From the NCBI GenBank assembly GCA_958428365.1, contig CAUAFT010000005.1, forward strand, positions 151,138 to 215,137: DNA of 64,000 nucleotides, read 5' to 3'. The position numbers and the translations under genes were made by a program. Of the stretch, positions 25,743-33,985 are shown piece by piece. The DNA is from an uncultured Lachnospiraceae bacterium. Its GTDB lineage: Bacteria > Bacillota > Clostridia > Lachnospirales > Lachnospiraceae. The first letter of the stretch is position 1. Each line of letters begins with the position of its first letter. The notes below the pieces were generated by a model. It did not search any database. It saw nothing but the letters and a program-made list of their open reading frames with translations, and had not been told where the DNA came from.

Positions 25743-27155
25743 TTAAACCGGATATGCGCCATTTTTTGTATCAGCGATATTCTGATCTACACCTGTCTGC
25801 TGAGCTTCCCGATATTTGAAGAACTCTGTGGCAACCTGCGGGAATAAAGCGTAGGTCAATACGTCCTCATCCTGCTGCTTCCACTGTTTCATCTCAGCTT
25901 CTAACTTATCTAATTCCGGCTCTAAGAGGTCTGCCGGACGGCAGGTGATCGCGTTCTTCTTATCTTCGCCGAGTACCTTGTCAACCACTTCCGGATTGAA
26001 TGGTTTTACGGTCTGGCCATATTTTCCAAGCAGTACGTCCTTTGTCTCTTTGGTTGCAACTTTGTAACGCTCGCCCATCAATACGTTGAATACAGCCTGT
26101 GTTCCCACGATCTGGGAAGATGGTGTTACAAGCGGCGGCTCACCGAGATCTTTACGCACGCGCGGTACTTCCGCAAGCACTTCCTCGTATTTGTCCTCTT
26201 TTCCCTGCTCCTTCAACTGGGAAATCAGGTTGGATAACATACCGCCCGGCACCTGATATAATAAGGTCTTGATGTTAACGCCCAATACCTTCGGATTCAT
26301 CAGTCCGCTCTCTAAGGCTTCCTCGCGCATTGGTCTGAAGTAGTCTGCGATCTCAGCCAGCTTATCCTGATCTAAGCCTGTATCATACTCTGTACCCTTG
26401 AATGCCTCTACCATAACCTCGGTTGCAGGCTGGGAGGTTCCCAGTGCAAATGGAGACATTGCGGTGTCGATGATATCGCATCCTGCCTCGACTGCTTTCA
26501 TATAGGTCATTGCAGCTACACCGGAGGTGTAATGTGTGTGAAGCTCGATCGGAAGGCTTGTAGATTCTTTCAGAGCCTGTACCAGTTCTGTTGCCTTAGT
26601 TGGAACTAACAGACCTGCCATATCCTTGATACATAAGGAATCAGCACCCATGTCCTCTACCTTTTTCGCCATTTCTTTCCAGTAATCTAAGGTGTAAGCA
26701 TCACCTAAGGTGTAGGAAAGGGCAACCTGTGCATGTCCTTTTTCTTTGTTACATGCGGTAACGGCTGTCTGTAAGTTGCGGATATCGTTCAGACAATCAA
26801 AGATACGGATGATATCGATTCCGTTTGCGATGGATTTCTGTACGAAGTACTCTACCACATCGTCTGCATATGGACGGTATCCTAAGATATTCTGTCCACG
26901 GAATAACATCTGCAATTTGGTGTTCTTGAATCCGTCTCTTAATTTTCTAAGACGATCCCATGGATCTTCCTTTAAGAAACGAAGGGATGCATCGAAGGTT
27001 GCTCCTCCCCAGCACTCTACTGCGTGATAGCCAACCTGATCCATTTTATCTACAATTGGAAGCATCTGTTCTGTGGTCATTCTGGTTGCAATCAGTGACT
27101 GATGTGCATCACGCAGAACAGTTTCTGTAATTTTTAATGGTTTTTTCTCTGCCAT
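25743..27155 (-). CDS. Oxaloacetate decarboxylase alpha / 5S-type carboxyltransferase subunit
   Basis: The 470-residue protein is a TIM-barrel carboxyltransferase of the OadA/pyruvate carboxylase B family. It opens with ITETVLRDAHQSLIATRM (9-26), has the metal/substrate motif ECWGGATFDASLRF near 47-60, and SLCIKDMAGLL near 179-189 with the carboxylated lysine. It lacks the C-terminal biotin domain of classic OadA; the biotin carrier is a separate gene in this operon. It should move CO2 between oxaloacetate/pyruvate and biotin. It is the last of five genes, 12 bp after oadB. Confidence 0.92.
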   Translation of the reverse strand: MAEKKPLKITETVLRDAHQSLIATRMTTEQMLPIVDKMDQVGYHAVECWGGATFDASLRFLKEDPWDRLRKLRDGFKNTKLQMLFRGQNILGYRPYADDVVEYFVQKSIANGIDIIRIFDCLNDIRNLQTAVTACNKEKGHAQVALSYTLGDAYTLDYWKEMAKKVEDMGADSLCIKDMAGLLVPTKATELVQALKESTSLPIELHTHYTSGVAAMTYMKAVEAGCDIIDTAMSPFALGTSQPATEVMVEAFKGTEYDTGLDQDKLAEIADYFRPMREEALESGLMNPKVLGVNIKTLLYQVPGGMLSNLISQLKEQGKEDKYEEVLAEVPRVRKDLGEPPLVTPSSQIVGTQAVFNVLMGERYKVATKETKDVLLGKYGQTVKPFNPEVVDKVLGEDKKNAITCRPADLLEPELDKLEAEMKQWKQQDEDVLTYALFPQVATEFFKYREAQQTGVDQNIADTKNGAYPV

Positions 27156-27167
27156 GATTTTCTCCTC

Positions 27168-28316
27168 CTAAATTCCAAAGATTGCCATAAATACTCCGGC
27201 TGCTACCGCAGTACCGATAACTCCGGCAACGTTTGGTCCCATTGCATGCATAAGTAAAAAGTTCGTTGGGTCTTCTTCTGCTCCAACTTTCTGTGAAACA
27301 CGGGCTGCCATAGGAACTGCGGATACTCCGGCAGAACCGATCAATGGGTTGATCTTGCCCTTTGTAAGGTGGCACAGTAACTTGCCGAATAAAACTCCGG
27401 CTGCAGTACCGAATACGAATGCAACAAGTCCTAAAATGACAATCTTGATGGTTGTAACATTTAAGAATGCCTCTGCGCTTGTAGTGGCTCCTACGGAAGT
27501 ACCAAGTAAGATTACTACGATGTACATCAGTGCGTTGGATGCTGTCTCGGATAACTGACGTACCACGCCGGACTCACGGAAGAGGTTACCAAGCATCAGC
27601 ATACCTACTAACGGCGCTGTTGTAGGGAGAATCAGACATACGATGGTTGTAACGATGATCGGGAATAAGATTCTCTCCAATTTGGATACCGGTCTTAAGT
27701 TCTCCATCTTGATCGCACGTTCTTTTTTCGTTGTAAACAATTTCATAATTGGCGGCTGGATGATCGGAACTAATGCCATATAGGAATATGCCGCCACAGC
27801 AATCGGTCCCAGAAGACCTGTCTGTCCCAGTTTTCCGGCGAGGAAAATGGAAGTCGGACCGTCCGCACCACCGATGATGGATACGGCTGCCGCTGCCTTG
27901 TCGTTAAATCCTAAGAGGATCGCAAGGAAGTATGCTGAGAAAATACCGAACTGCGCTGCCGCTCCAAGCAGGAAACTGATTGGATTCGCAATCAGCGGTC
28001 CGAAGTCCGTCATCGCTCCAACTCCTAAGAAAATCAGGGATGGCAAGATGGACCATTCATCTAATACATAAAAATAGTGTAATAAACCACCTACGCCATT
28101 ACTTGTCTCTTCCGGGCTCATGATGATATCCGGATAGATATTAACCAATAACATACCAAATGCAATCGGTACTAACAGTAATGGTTCATATTCTTTCTTA
28201 ATCGCTAAGAACAGGAATACGAATGCAACAGCGATCATGACAAAGTTACCCCATGTCAGATTTAAAAATGCTGTCTGGTGCAGGAGGTTTGACATTGTTT
28301 CTCCTACGTAACTCAT
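27168..28316 (-). CDS. Sodium-ion-translocating decarboxylase beta subunit
   Basis: The 382-residue integral membrane protein decarboxylates carboxybiotin and pumps Na+ outward. It has about ten helices and family signatures GVGAMTDFGPLIANP near 101-115 and IIGGADGPTSIFLAGKLG near 146-163, plus GSAGVSAVPMAARV near 328-341. Length is close to OadB (about 430) but a bit shorter, as in methylmalonyl-CoA/glutaconyl-CoA decarboxylase beta subunits. It lies between the biotin carrier and the carboxyltransferase genes. Confidence 0.95.
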   Translation of the reverse strand: MSYVGETMSNLLHQTAFLNLTWGNFVMIAVAFVFLFLAIKKEYEPLLLVPIAFGMLLVNIYPDIIMSPEETSNGVGGLLHYFYVLDEWSILPSLIFLGVGAMTDFGPLIANPISFLLGAAAQFGIFSAYFLAILLGFNDKAAAAVSIIGGADGPTSIFLAGKLGQTGLLGPIAVAAYSYMALVPIIQPPIMKLFTTKKERAIKMENLRPVSKLERILFPIIVTTIVCLILPTTAPLVGMLMLGNLFRESGVVRQLSETASNALMYIVVILLGTSVGATTSAEAFLNVTTIKIVILGLVAFVFGTAAGVLFGKLLCHLTKGKINPLIGSAGVSAVPMAARVSQKVGAEEDPTNFLLMHAMGPNVAGVIGTAVAAGVFMAIFGI

Positions 28317-28337
28317 AATTTATCCTCCTGGTCTGTC

Positions 28338-28697
28338 TTAATTCAAGGTTGCAAGTAAAGCGCCTGCTTCTACCGCGTCTCCAACTGCTACATCAATGCT
28401 TGCTACTGTACCGTCCTGTGGTGCAACAACCGGTGTCTCCATCTTCATGATCTCTAAGATCAATACGGTATCGCCTTTCTTTACTGCTGTTCCAGGATTT
28501 GTTTCGATCTTGAATACTTTTCCTGCTGCTCCTGCTTCAATCTTAACACTGCCTGCTCCTGCAGATGGTGCTGCGGCTGGAGCTGCTGCGGCAGCCGGCG
28601 CTGCCTTTCTCGGAGCTGCTGCTGGTGCAGTTGCGCCTGTCTCTTCTACAGTAACATCATAAACATTTCCATTTACGGTAATTGTATAGCTTTTCAT
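28338..28697 (-). CDS. Biotin carboxyl carrier subunit of the decarboxylase
   Basis: The ATG at 28697 has GGAGG 8 nt upstream, giving 119 residues. An N-terminal strand region (MKSYTITVNGNVYDVTVEE) is followed by a flexible Ala/Pro linker (about 24-48) and a biotinyl domain with EIMKMETPV, where Lys in MKM carries biotin. It shuttles carboxyl groups between the carboxyltransferase subunits and the membrane beta subunit. The swinging Ala/Pro linker is typical of these carriers. Confidence 0.95.
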   Translation of the reverse strand: MKSYTITVNGNVYDVTVEETGATAPAAAPRKAAPAAAAAPAAAPSAGAGSVKIEAGAAGKVFKIETNPGTAVKKGDTVLILEIMKMETPVVAPQDGTVASIDVAVGDAVEAGALLATLN

Positions 28698-28721
28698 CTT
28701 AATTTCCTCCTGTATTTGCAA

Positions 28722-29447
28722 TTAATATCTTCTCTTGATGGAACGTACTACAAAGTCGTCTGTAGAAGTTCCTGTGGATGCAGCCACGGCAGCGGCGATT
28801 ACGGCAGCTAATTCCAAATCGTCCTGCTGTACATCTTCTGCCGGGGTCTGCTGGGTCGCAGCCTCCCCGCTCTTCGCGGTATCAGCTTCCTTGCCTGCTT
28901 TTTTGCTTTCCAGATATGGGAAGATCTTAAAGCAGCTGATAATCAGACTGATTAAAATCAATACAACGAATACGGTTCCCATTCCCATTAAAGTATTCAT
29001 TCCGGCTTTGCTCATCTTCTCGCCGAGAGAGTATACCTTGTCCACCGTTACGTCTTCTACTTCCATGGAATAGTAAGTATAAACATATGTCAGGATCACT
29101 TCACGCTTGTCAAATTCGATGGTCTGTTCGCAGGTAAGGGTCTTTCCTGATTTTGTGATCTCAAAGTCAGATAATCCCACATAGGAACCAACATCGGAGG
29201 TCGCATCCTCCCATCTGGTAACGATGTTCTGCGTCATCTCATCATCGCTGGCCTCATATGCCGCCTTCTGCTCGTCTGTCATATTGACTAAGGTTGCAAC
29301 GGTATTCTGTGTCACCGTCTTTAACTGGTCGTAAGTATAGCCATTATAGTCGACAGATTTAGGATCCGTTTTTCCACATGCTGTAAGTCCCAGTATCATC
29401 AGACACACACTTACCATCAGCAATAATTTCTTCTTCATAAACTTCAC
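28722..29447 (-). CDS. Decarboxylase gamma-type subunit fused to an N-terminal lipoprotein domain
   Basis: The 241-residue protein starts with a lipoprotein-like signal (lipobox LTAC, Cys24). An extracytoplasmic alpha/beta domain of about 120 residues follows (30-150). Then comes GMNTLMGMGTVFVVLILISL near 148-167, the OadG-type helix, and an acidic/Ala-rich cytoplasmic tail that ends VVRSIKRRY. Classic OadG gamma subunits are only about 80-100 residues with the helix first, so the outside domain is an addition. It probably anchors or assembles the pump. It lies 5 bp from the carboxyltransferase gene and 24 bp from the biotin carrier. Confidence 0.82.
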   Translation of the reverse strand: MKFMKKKLLLMVSVCLMILGLTACGKTDPKSVDYNGYTYDQLKTVTQNTVATLVNMTDEQKAAYEASDDEMTQNIVTRWEDATSDVGSYVGLSDFEITKSGKTLTCEQTIEFDKREVILTYVYTYYSMEVEDVTVDKVYSLGEKMSKAGMNTLMGMGTVFVVLILISLIISCFKIFPYLESKKAGKEADTAKSGEAATQQTPAEDVQQDDLELAAVIAAAVAASTGTSTDDFVVRSIKRRY

Positions 29448-29451
29448 CTTT

Positions 29452-30888
29452 CTATTTCGTTCCGTGTTTTTTCATCGGCCCTTCTACTTTTTTTGTAAAT
29501 AACATCTCAAATCCTGCGATCAGATACTTTCTTGTGTCCACAGGATCTACGATCAGATCTATGTAACCTCTTCTCGCTGCTGTCTCCACATTGGACTGCA
29601 ATGCTTCGTACTCTTTCGCTTTTTCATCCAGAACATCTGCGGAAGCATCTGCATACATGATCTTCGCAGCCAGCTTCGCATCCATGGTTCCCACTCTGGA
29701 AGCAGGCCATGCATATACCAGGTCGGCGCCCACTGCCTTGGAGTTCATGATCACATAAGAACTTCCGAATGCGTCTCCGGTGATCAGATTGATCTTTGCG
29801 GTAGTAGCGTTTGCAAACGCATAGGTCAGGCGGGCAAGCGCTTTTGCCAGACGTTTCTCAGAACATTTGGAAGCCTTGAAGCCCGTTGCATTGGTCAGGG
29901 ATAATACCGGAATATCAAAAGCATCGCAGTACTGAATGAACTCTGCTGCCTTCTCACAGCCCCTGGCTGTTAAGACGGTCTCAAATTCTTCGCTCTTCTC
30001 TCCGTTTTCATCATGCATAACGGAAGCATTTGCCACAGCGCCTACGGTGATACCGTTTAATTTGATAAATCCTGTCACCATCTCTTTTGCATAATCTTTT
30101 TTCGTCTCCACAAAAATGCGGTCGTCTGCAAGCTCTGCAAGGATATATCTGGCATCGCCCTTCATTACGTCCATGCTCTCACAGCCGCGGTTCAGATCGT
30201 CTGTACACTCGTCCACACGTCCGCTCTCCTCGTTGCAGCCCGGAAGGATGGATACCAGCTCACGGATGCTGGCAAGTACCTCGTCCTCCGTTCCCACAGC
30301 GTCGATAACACCTGTATTCTCACTCTGGAAATCCGCCTTGGATGTATCGCATTTGCCTGTGTTGTTGCCCTCCAATGCATCCGGAGAATTTACAAAGATC
30401 TTTCCTTTTTCAGCTTCTACATAGGCAAAATCACACAGGGCAGGAACTACGGCAAGTCCTCCTCCGCAATTGCCGAATACGGCGCTGATCTGCGGTACGA
30501 CGCCGGAAGCTGCGGTCTGTTTTGCATAGATCTGACCCATTCCTTCCAATGCGTCCACGGATTCCTGTAAACGTACGCCTGCGCAGTCCAAAAGACCGAT
30601 CACCGGAGCGCCCATCTTCATTGCCATGTCATAGACAGAGGCAATCTTTTTGGCATGCATTTCTCCGATGGTTCCCCCTAAAACGGAAGCATCCTGGCTG
30701 TATACAAACACCAGGTTTTCATCGATCAGTCCATGACCGATAATCACTCCGTCGGAAGGAGTCTCTTCTGCCGTCAGATTAAAATCTGTACTTCGTGCAG
30801 TTACGAGAGAACCAAGCTCTACAAAACTGTTCTCATCCAGTAACTTGGCAATTCGTTGCATTGCTAAACTACTTTTTGTGCTACTCAT
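29452..30888 (-). CDS. 12S-type carboxyltransferase (methylmalonyl-CoA decarboxylase alpha / acyl-CoA carboxylase beta family)
   Basis: The 478-residue protein has two crotonase-fold halves of the biotin-dependent carboxyltransferase family. Seen are DGVIIGHGLIDENLVFVYSQ near 46-65, the oxyanion-hole glycines VFGNCGGGLAVVPALCDF near 137-154, and VGADLVYAWPASRVGTMDA near 390-408. It should transfer a carboxyl group from an acyl-CoA (for example methylmalonyl-CoA) to biotin. It heads the five-gene operon whose last gene is a second, 5S-type carboxyltransferase. The exact acyl-CoA cannot be told from sequence. Confidence 0.9.
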   Translation of the reverse strand: MSSTKSSLAMQRIAKLLDENSFVELGSLVTARSTDFNLTAEETPSDGVIIGHGLIDENLVFVYSQDASVLGGTIGEMHAKKIASVYDMAMKMGAPVIGLLDCAGVRLQESVDALEGMGQIYAKQTAASGVVPQISAVFGNCGGGLAVVPALCDFAYVEAEKGKIFVNSPDALEGNNTGKCDTSKADFQSENTGVIDAVGTEDEVLASIRELVSILPGCNEESGRVDECTDDLNRGCESMDVMKGDARYILAELADDRIFVETKKDYAKEMVTGFIKLNGITVGAVANASVMHDENGEKSEEFETVLTARGCEKAAEFIQYCDAFDIPVLSLTNATGFKASKCSEKRLAKALARLTYAFANATTAKINLITGDAFGSSYVIMNSKAVGADLVYAWPASRVGTMDAKLAAKIMYADASADVLDEKAKEYEALQSNVETAARRGYIDLIVDPVDTRKYLIAGFEMLFTKKVEGPMKKHGTK

Positions 30889-30939
30889 TTATTAGCCCTC
30901 CATATATATATTGAAAATTTTAAAAATTTCGCTATGCTA

Positions 30940-30968
30940 ATTTTAGTACTTATAGTACAATTTTTCAA
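30940..30968 (-). promoter_or_regulatory. Promoter of the decarboxylase operon with internal dyad
   Basis: On the minus strand TTGAAA (30963-30968), 17 bp, TAAAAT (30940-30945). The spacer contains GTACT-TAT-AGTAC, an inverted repeat that could be an operator. The rest of the 138-bp gap is AT-rich without genes. Confidence 0.65.
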
Positions 30969-31026
30969 TAGCAAATTGTTAAAATTTTCACTAATCTGGT
31001 CGATAAATTTTTTATTTTGTCAAAAA

Positions 31027-32223
31027 TCAGAAACGGAATTTTTCAAAAACACATCTGAAATACCACTGTGGGGTTCTCTGGCTGACCTTTTCTGTGGTGA
31101 CCATCGGATAGGAGGCAATTTTTTCCTCTCCCACATAGTATTCCGCGCTTCCCACCACGACCCCTTTTTCCATCGGCGCCTTCAGCGACTTCTTTCCCGT
31201 ATATTTTACCTGAACCTTCTCATCCTTTGCCTTTAGGATCTTCATATCTTTTCCGGCGATGGATATGGGCATCAGGATCTCCCTGTCCGGATCGTAGGTC
31301 TCATCCGCCGCATTGAGGACGGGGAGAGAATCCAGGTTCTGATCCACCTTGACCACGACTTTCTCATAATTTTCCAGTCCGTATTCCATGAGCTTTTTCG
31401 TGTCCGCCCACTTATAGCTCTGATTATTGGGCCAGCCGCAGGCAAGAAGCGCCACCACAAAGGTACGGTCCCCTCTCTTTAAAGCTCCCACATAACAGTA
31501 GCCTGCATCCGCCGTGAATCCCGTCTTACCGGAGAGCGCTCCCTCCATCATCTGCAAAAAGGCATTGTGGTTATTGCAGGTAAAGCTCCTGGTCCCCTCG
31601 CAGTTGGAAAACTGATACTGTTTTGTCTGTGTGATCTCCAAAAAGGTCTCGTTCTGTATACAATAGCTCATGATCTTTGCCAGATCCTTTGCCGTAGTTC
31701 CGTGAACGCTGATATCATCCTTTGCATCCAAACCGTTTGGGGTAATAAAATGCGTGTTGGTACAGCCCAGCTCTTTTGCCTTCTCATTCATCATCTTCGC
31801 AAATTCCTCCACGCTTCCCCCCACATGCTCCGCGACGGCAACCGCCGTGTCATTGTGAGATTCCAGCATCAGGGAATAAAGGAGATCCTTTAACACAAAG
31901 GTATCGCCGGTGGTCATGCCCAGATGTACTTTTGGCATAGAAGCGGCATACTCGCTGACTTTTACAGTGTCGTCGAGTTTGCCGCTTTCAATCGCGAGGA
32001 TACAGGTCATGATCTTGGTGGTGCTGGCATTGGGTCTTAACTGTTCCTCTTCTTTTCCATAGAGGACCCTGCCGCTGTCCGCATCCATCAGGACTGCGGA
32101 CTTGGCATAGAGCTGCAGGTTCTCCTCTTTTTCCTCTGCTGATACCGCCATGCCAAAGTCTGAAAAGATCAGACTGGCACATAAAAATATGATAAATAAT
32201 GTCCAAATTCTGAAACGTTTCAC
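31027..32223 (-). CDS. D-alanyl-D-alanine carboxypeptidase (S11, low-molecular-weight PBP)
   Basis: This enzyme trims the terminal D-Ala from peptidoglycan stem peptides outside the membrane. The 398-residue protein has a signal peptide (1-29), active-site STTK at 67-70, SHN at 122-124 and KTG at 233-235, with a C-terminal beta-rich domain from about 275. It starts with GTG at 32223; an in-frame TAA directly precedes it, and no strong ribosome binding site is seen. It lies 31 bp after the hydrogenase gene, so it may be read from that operon. A second S11 enzyme is at 38264. Confidence 0.92.
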   Translation of the reverse strand: MKRFRIWTLFIIFLCASLIFSDFGMAVSAEEKEENLQLYAKSAVLMDADSGRVLYGKEEEQLRPNASTTKIMTCILAIESGKLDDTVKVSEYAASMPKVHLGMTTGDTFVLKDLLYSLMLESHNDTAVAVAEHVGGSVEEFAKMMNEKAKELGCTNTHFITPNGLDAKDDISVHGTTAKDLAKIMSYCIQNETFLEITQTKQYQFSNCEGTRSFTCNNHNAFLQMMEGALSGKTGFTADAGYCYVGALKRGDRTFVVALLACGWPNNQSYKWADTKKLMEYGLENYEKVVVKVDQNLDSLPVLNAADETYDPDREILMPISIAGKDMKILKAKDEKVQVKYTGKKSLKAPMEKGVVVGSAEYYVGEEKIASYPMVTTEKVSQRTPQWYFRCVFEKFRF

Positions 32224-32254
32224 TTATCTCATTCTTTCTGCATTGTTTCCTTTA

Positions 32255-33985
32255 CTATATGCCGAAAAAATGATCCGTATGTAAGAGTTCATGCGATTTG
32301 TGGGAGAGAGGCTTGCCCAGATAATTCCTATATAATTCCAGAACAGCCGGATTTTCATGAGAAAAGCGAAGCTCGTTCTCCATGTCCAGACGATAGAGAA
32401 CTTCCGCCCTCTCTGCCGCAAGCTCCATATTATCATGGATCGGCTGTCCGCCTCCTCCGGAGCAGCCTCCCGGACACGCCATGACCTCTACAAAATCATA
32501 CTCTGCCTCTCCTCTTCGGATGCGTTCTAGCAACTTTCTCGTATTTCCAAGACCGCTGACAACAGCAGCCCTCACCTTAACTCCTGCGATCTGTACCGTA
32601 GCCTCTCTGATCCCATCCTGTCCCCGGACTACGGCAAAGGCATCCGGTTTTGGATTCTCGCCTGTCAGGAAATAATAAGCGCTTCGAAGCGCCGCCTCCA
32701 TAACTCCTCCCGTGGCTCCGAAGATCACCGCCGCTCCGGTTCCGCATCCCAAAGGCTCGTCGAACTCCTCTTCCTCAAGCTGGTCTAACTGGATATGCTC
32801 CGCCCGGATCAGACGCTCGATCTCTCTGGTGGTGAGCACGGCGTCCACATCCGGTCCCGTTCCCGTCACATCCATCTGTTCCATGCTTCCCTCATATTTT
32901 TTCGCTGTACACGGCATGATGGAGATGCAGTAGATATCCTCCGGCTCCAGTCCTAAAATATCGGCATAGTAGGTCTTTGCCACAGCTCCGAACATCTGCT
33001 GCGGAGATTTCGCGGTGGAGAGATTGCCGATCATATCAGGATACTCATGTTTGATAAAGCGCACCCAGCCCGGACAACAGGAAGTGAACATCGGGAATTT
33101 ATATTTTTCACGGTTTTGGAATCTTTCCAGAAATTCCGTAGCTTCCTCCATAATGGTCAGGTCTGCCGTAAAATTCGTATCAAAGACATAGTCGATGCCG
33201 ATCCTTTTGAGGGCTGCCACCAGCTTTCCTGCCGTAGCTTCCTCCCGTTCCAGTCCGAACCTCTCGCCCCAGGCTGCCCTGACAGCCGGAGCGATCTGGG
33301 CGATCACCACCTTTTTCTCATCCACATGGGCGTTATGGATGGCATAGACCACGTCGTTGAGATCGTCCCGCTCCCGCAGCGCTCCCACCGGACAATGGGT
33401 AATGCACTGACCGCAGAGAGCGCAGCCTGCTTCCTCAATGGTAAGACGGTCTCTGACGCCTACGCTGGTACGCTTTCCGGTATTGATGATATCCCAGACC
33501 TTCAATCCCTGGATCTTGTCGCAGACCTGTACGCAGCGCATACATTTGATACATTTTTTGGAATCCCGGATCAGCGGAAATTCCATATTCCATGGCTGGA
33601 TCTCATATTCCTCTTTAAACGGCACTTCCAATATATCCAGGTCGTTTGCCAGGGTCTGCAAGGAGCAGTTACCGCTTCGGACGCAGGTGGCGCAGCGGCA
33701 GTCGTGCTGGGACAGCAAAAGCTCCACATTGGTCCGTCTGGCATTCATGACCTTTTTACTGTTGGTATAGATCTCCATTCCCTCTTCCACCTGGGTGTTA
33801 CAGGAAGCCACCAAGGACTTCTTTCCCTTGATCTCCACGAGACAGACACGGCACGCCCCGATCTCATTGATGTCCTTTAAATAGCAAAGGGTCGGTATCT
33901 TGATTCCCACCGACGATGCCGCATTCAAAATGGTGGTACCCTTCTTTACTTCCACTTCCAGATTATCTATCTTTAACTTTACCAT
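32255..33985 (-). CDS. [FeFe] hydrogenase catalytic subunit
   Basis: The ATG at 33985 gives 576 residues. Order of domains: [2Fe-2S] ferredoxin-like (1-80), His-Cys [4Fe-4S] motif (near 95-115), two [4Fe-4S] motifs (CIKCMRCVQVCD and CALCGQCITHCP), then the H-cluster domain with L1 TSCCPGWVRFI, L2 MPCTAKKYE and L3 EVMACPGGCSGGGGQP, all intact. It makes or uses H2 in the cytosol. The upstream gene encodes a GltD-like flavoprotein overlapping by 7 bp, so electrons are likely exchanged with NAD(P)H through it. This layout resembles the glutamate-synthase-linked group A2 hydrogenases; the group assignment is from memory. Confidence 0.93.
   Translation of the reverse strand: MVKLKIDNLEVEVKKGTTILNAASSVGIKIPTLCYLKDINEIGACRVCLVEIKGKKSLVASCNTQVEEGMEIYTNSKKVMNARRTNVELLLSQHDCRCATCVRSGNCSLQTLANDLDILEVPFKEEYEIQPWNMEFPLIRDSKKCIKCMRCVQVCDKIQGLKVWDIINTGKRTSVGVRDRLTIEEAGCALCGQCITHCPVGALRERDDLNDVVYAIHNAHVDEKKVVIAQIAPAVRAAWGERFGLEREEATAGKLVAALKRIGIDYVFDTNFTADLTIMEEATEFLERFQNREKYKFPMFTSCCPGWVRFIKHEYPDMIGNLSTAKSPQQMFGAVAKTYYADILGLEPEDIYCISIMPCTAKKYEGSMEQMDVTGTGPDVDAVLTTREIERLIRAEHIQLDQLEEEEFDEPLGCGTGAAVIFGATGGVMEAALRSAYYFLTGENPKPDAFAVVRGQDGIREATVQIAGVKVRAAVVSGLGNTRKLLERIRRGEAEYDFVEVMACPGGCSGGGGQPIHDNMELAAERAEVLYRLDMENELRFSHENPAVLELYRNYLGKPLSHKSHELLHTDHFFGI

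Noticed and set aside
33047..33880. A 277-codon plus-strand open frame
   Set aside because: It lies fully antisense to the hydrogenase H-cluster and iron-sulfur region, has low-complexity His/Leu-rich translation and no ribosome binding site.
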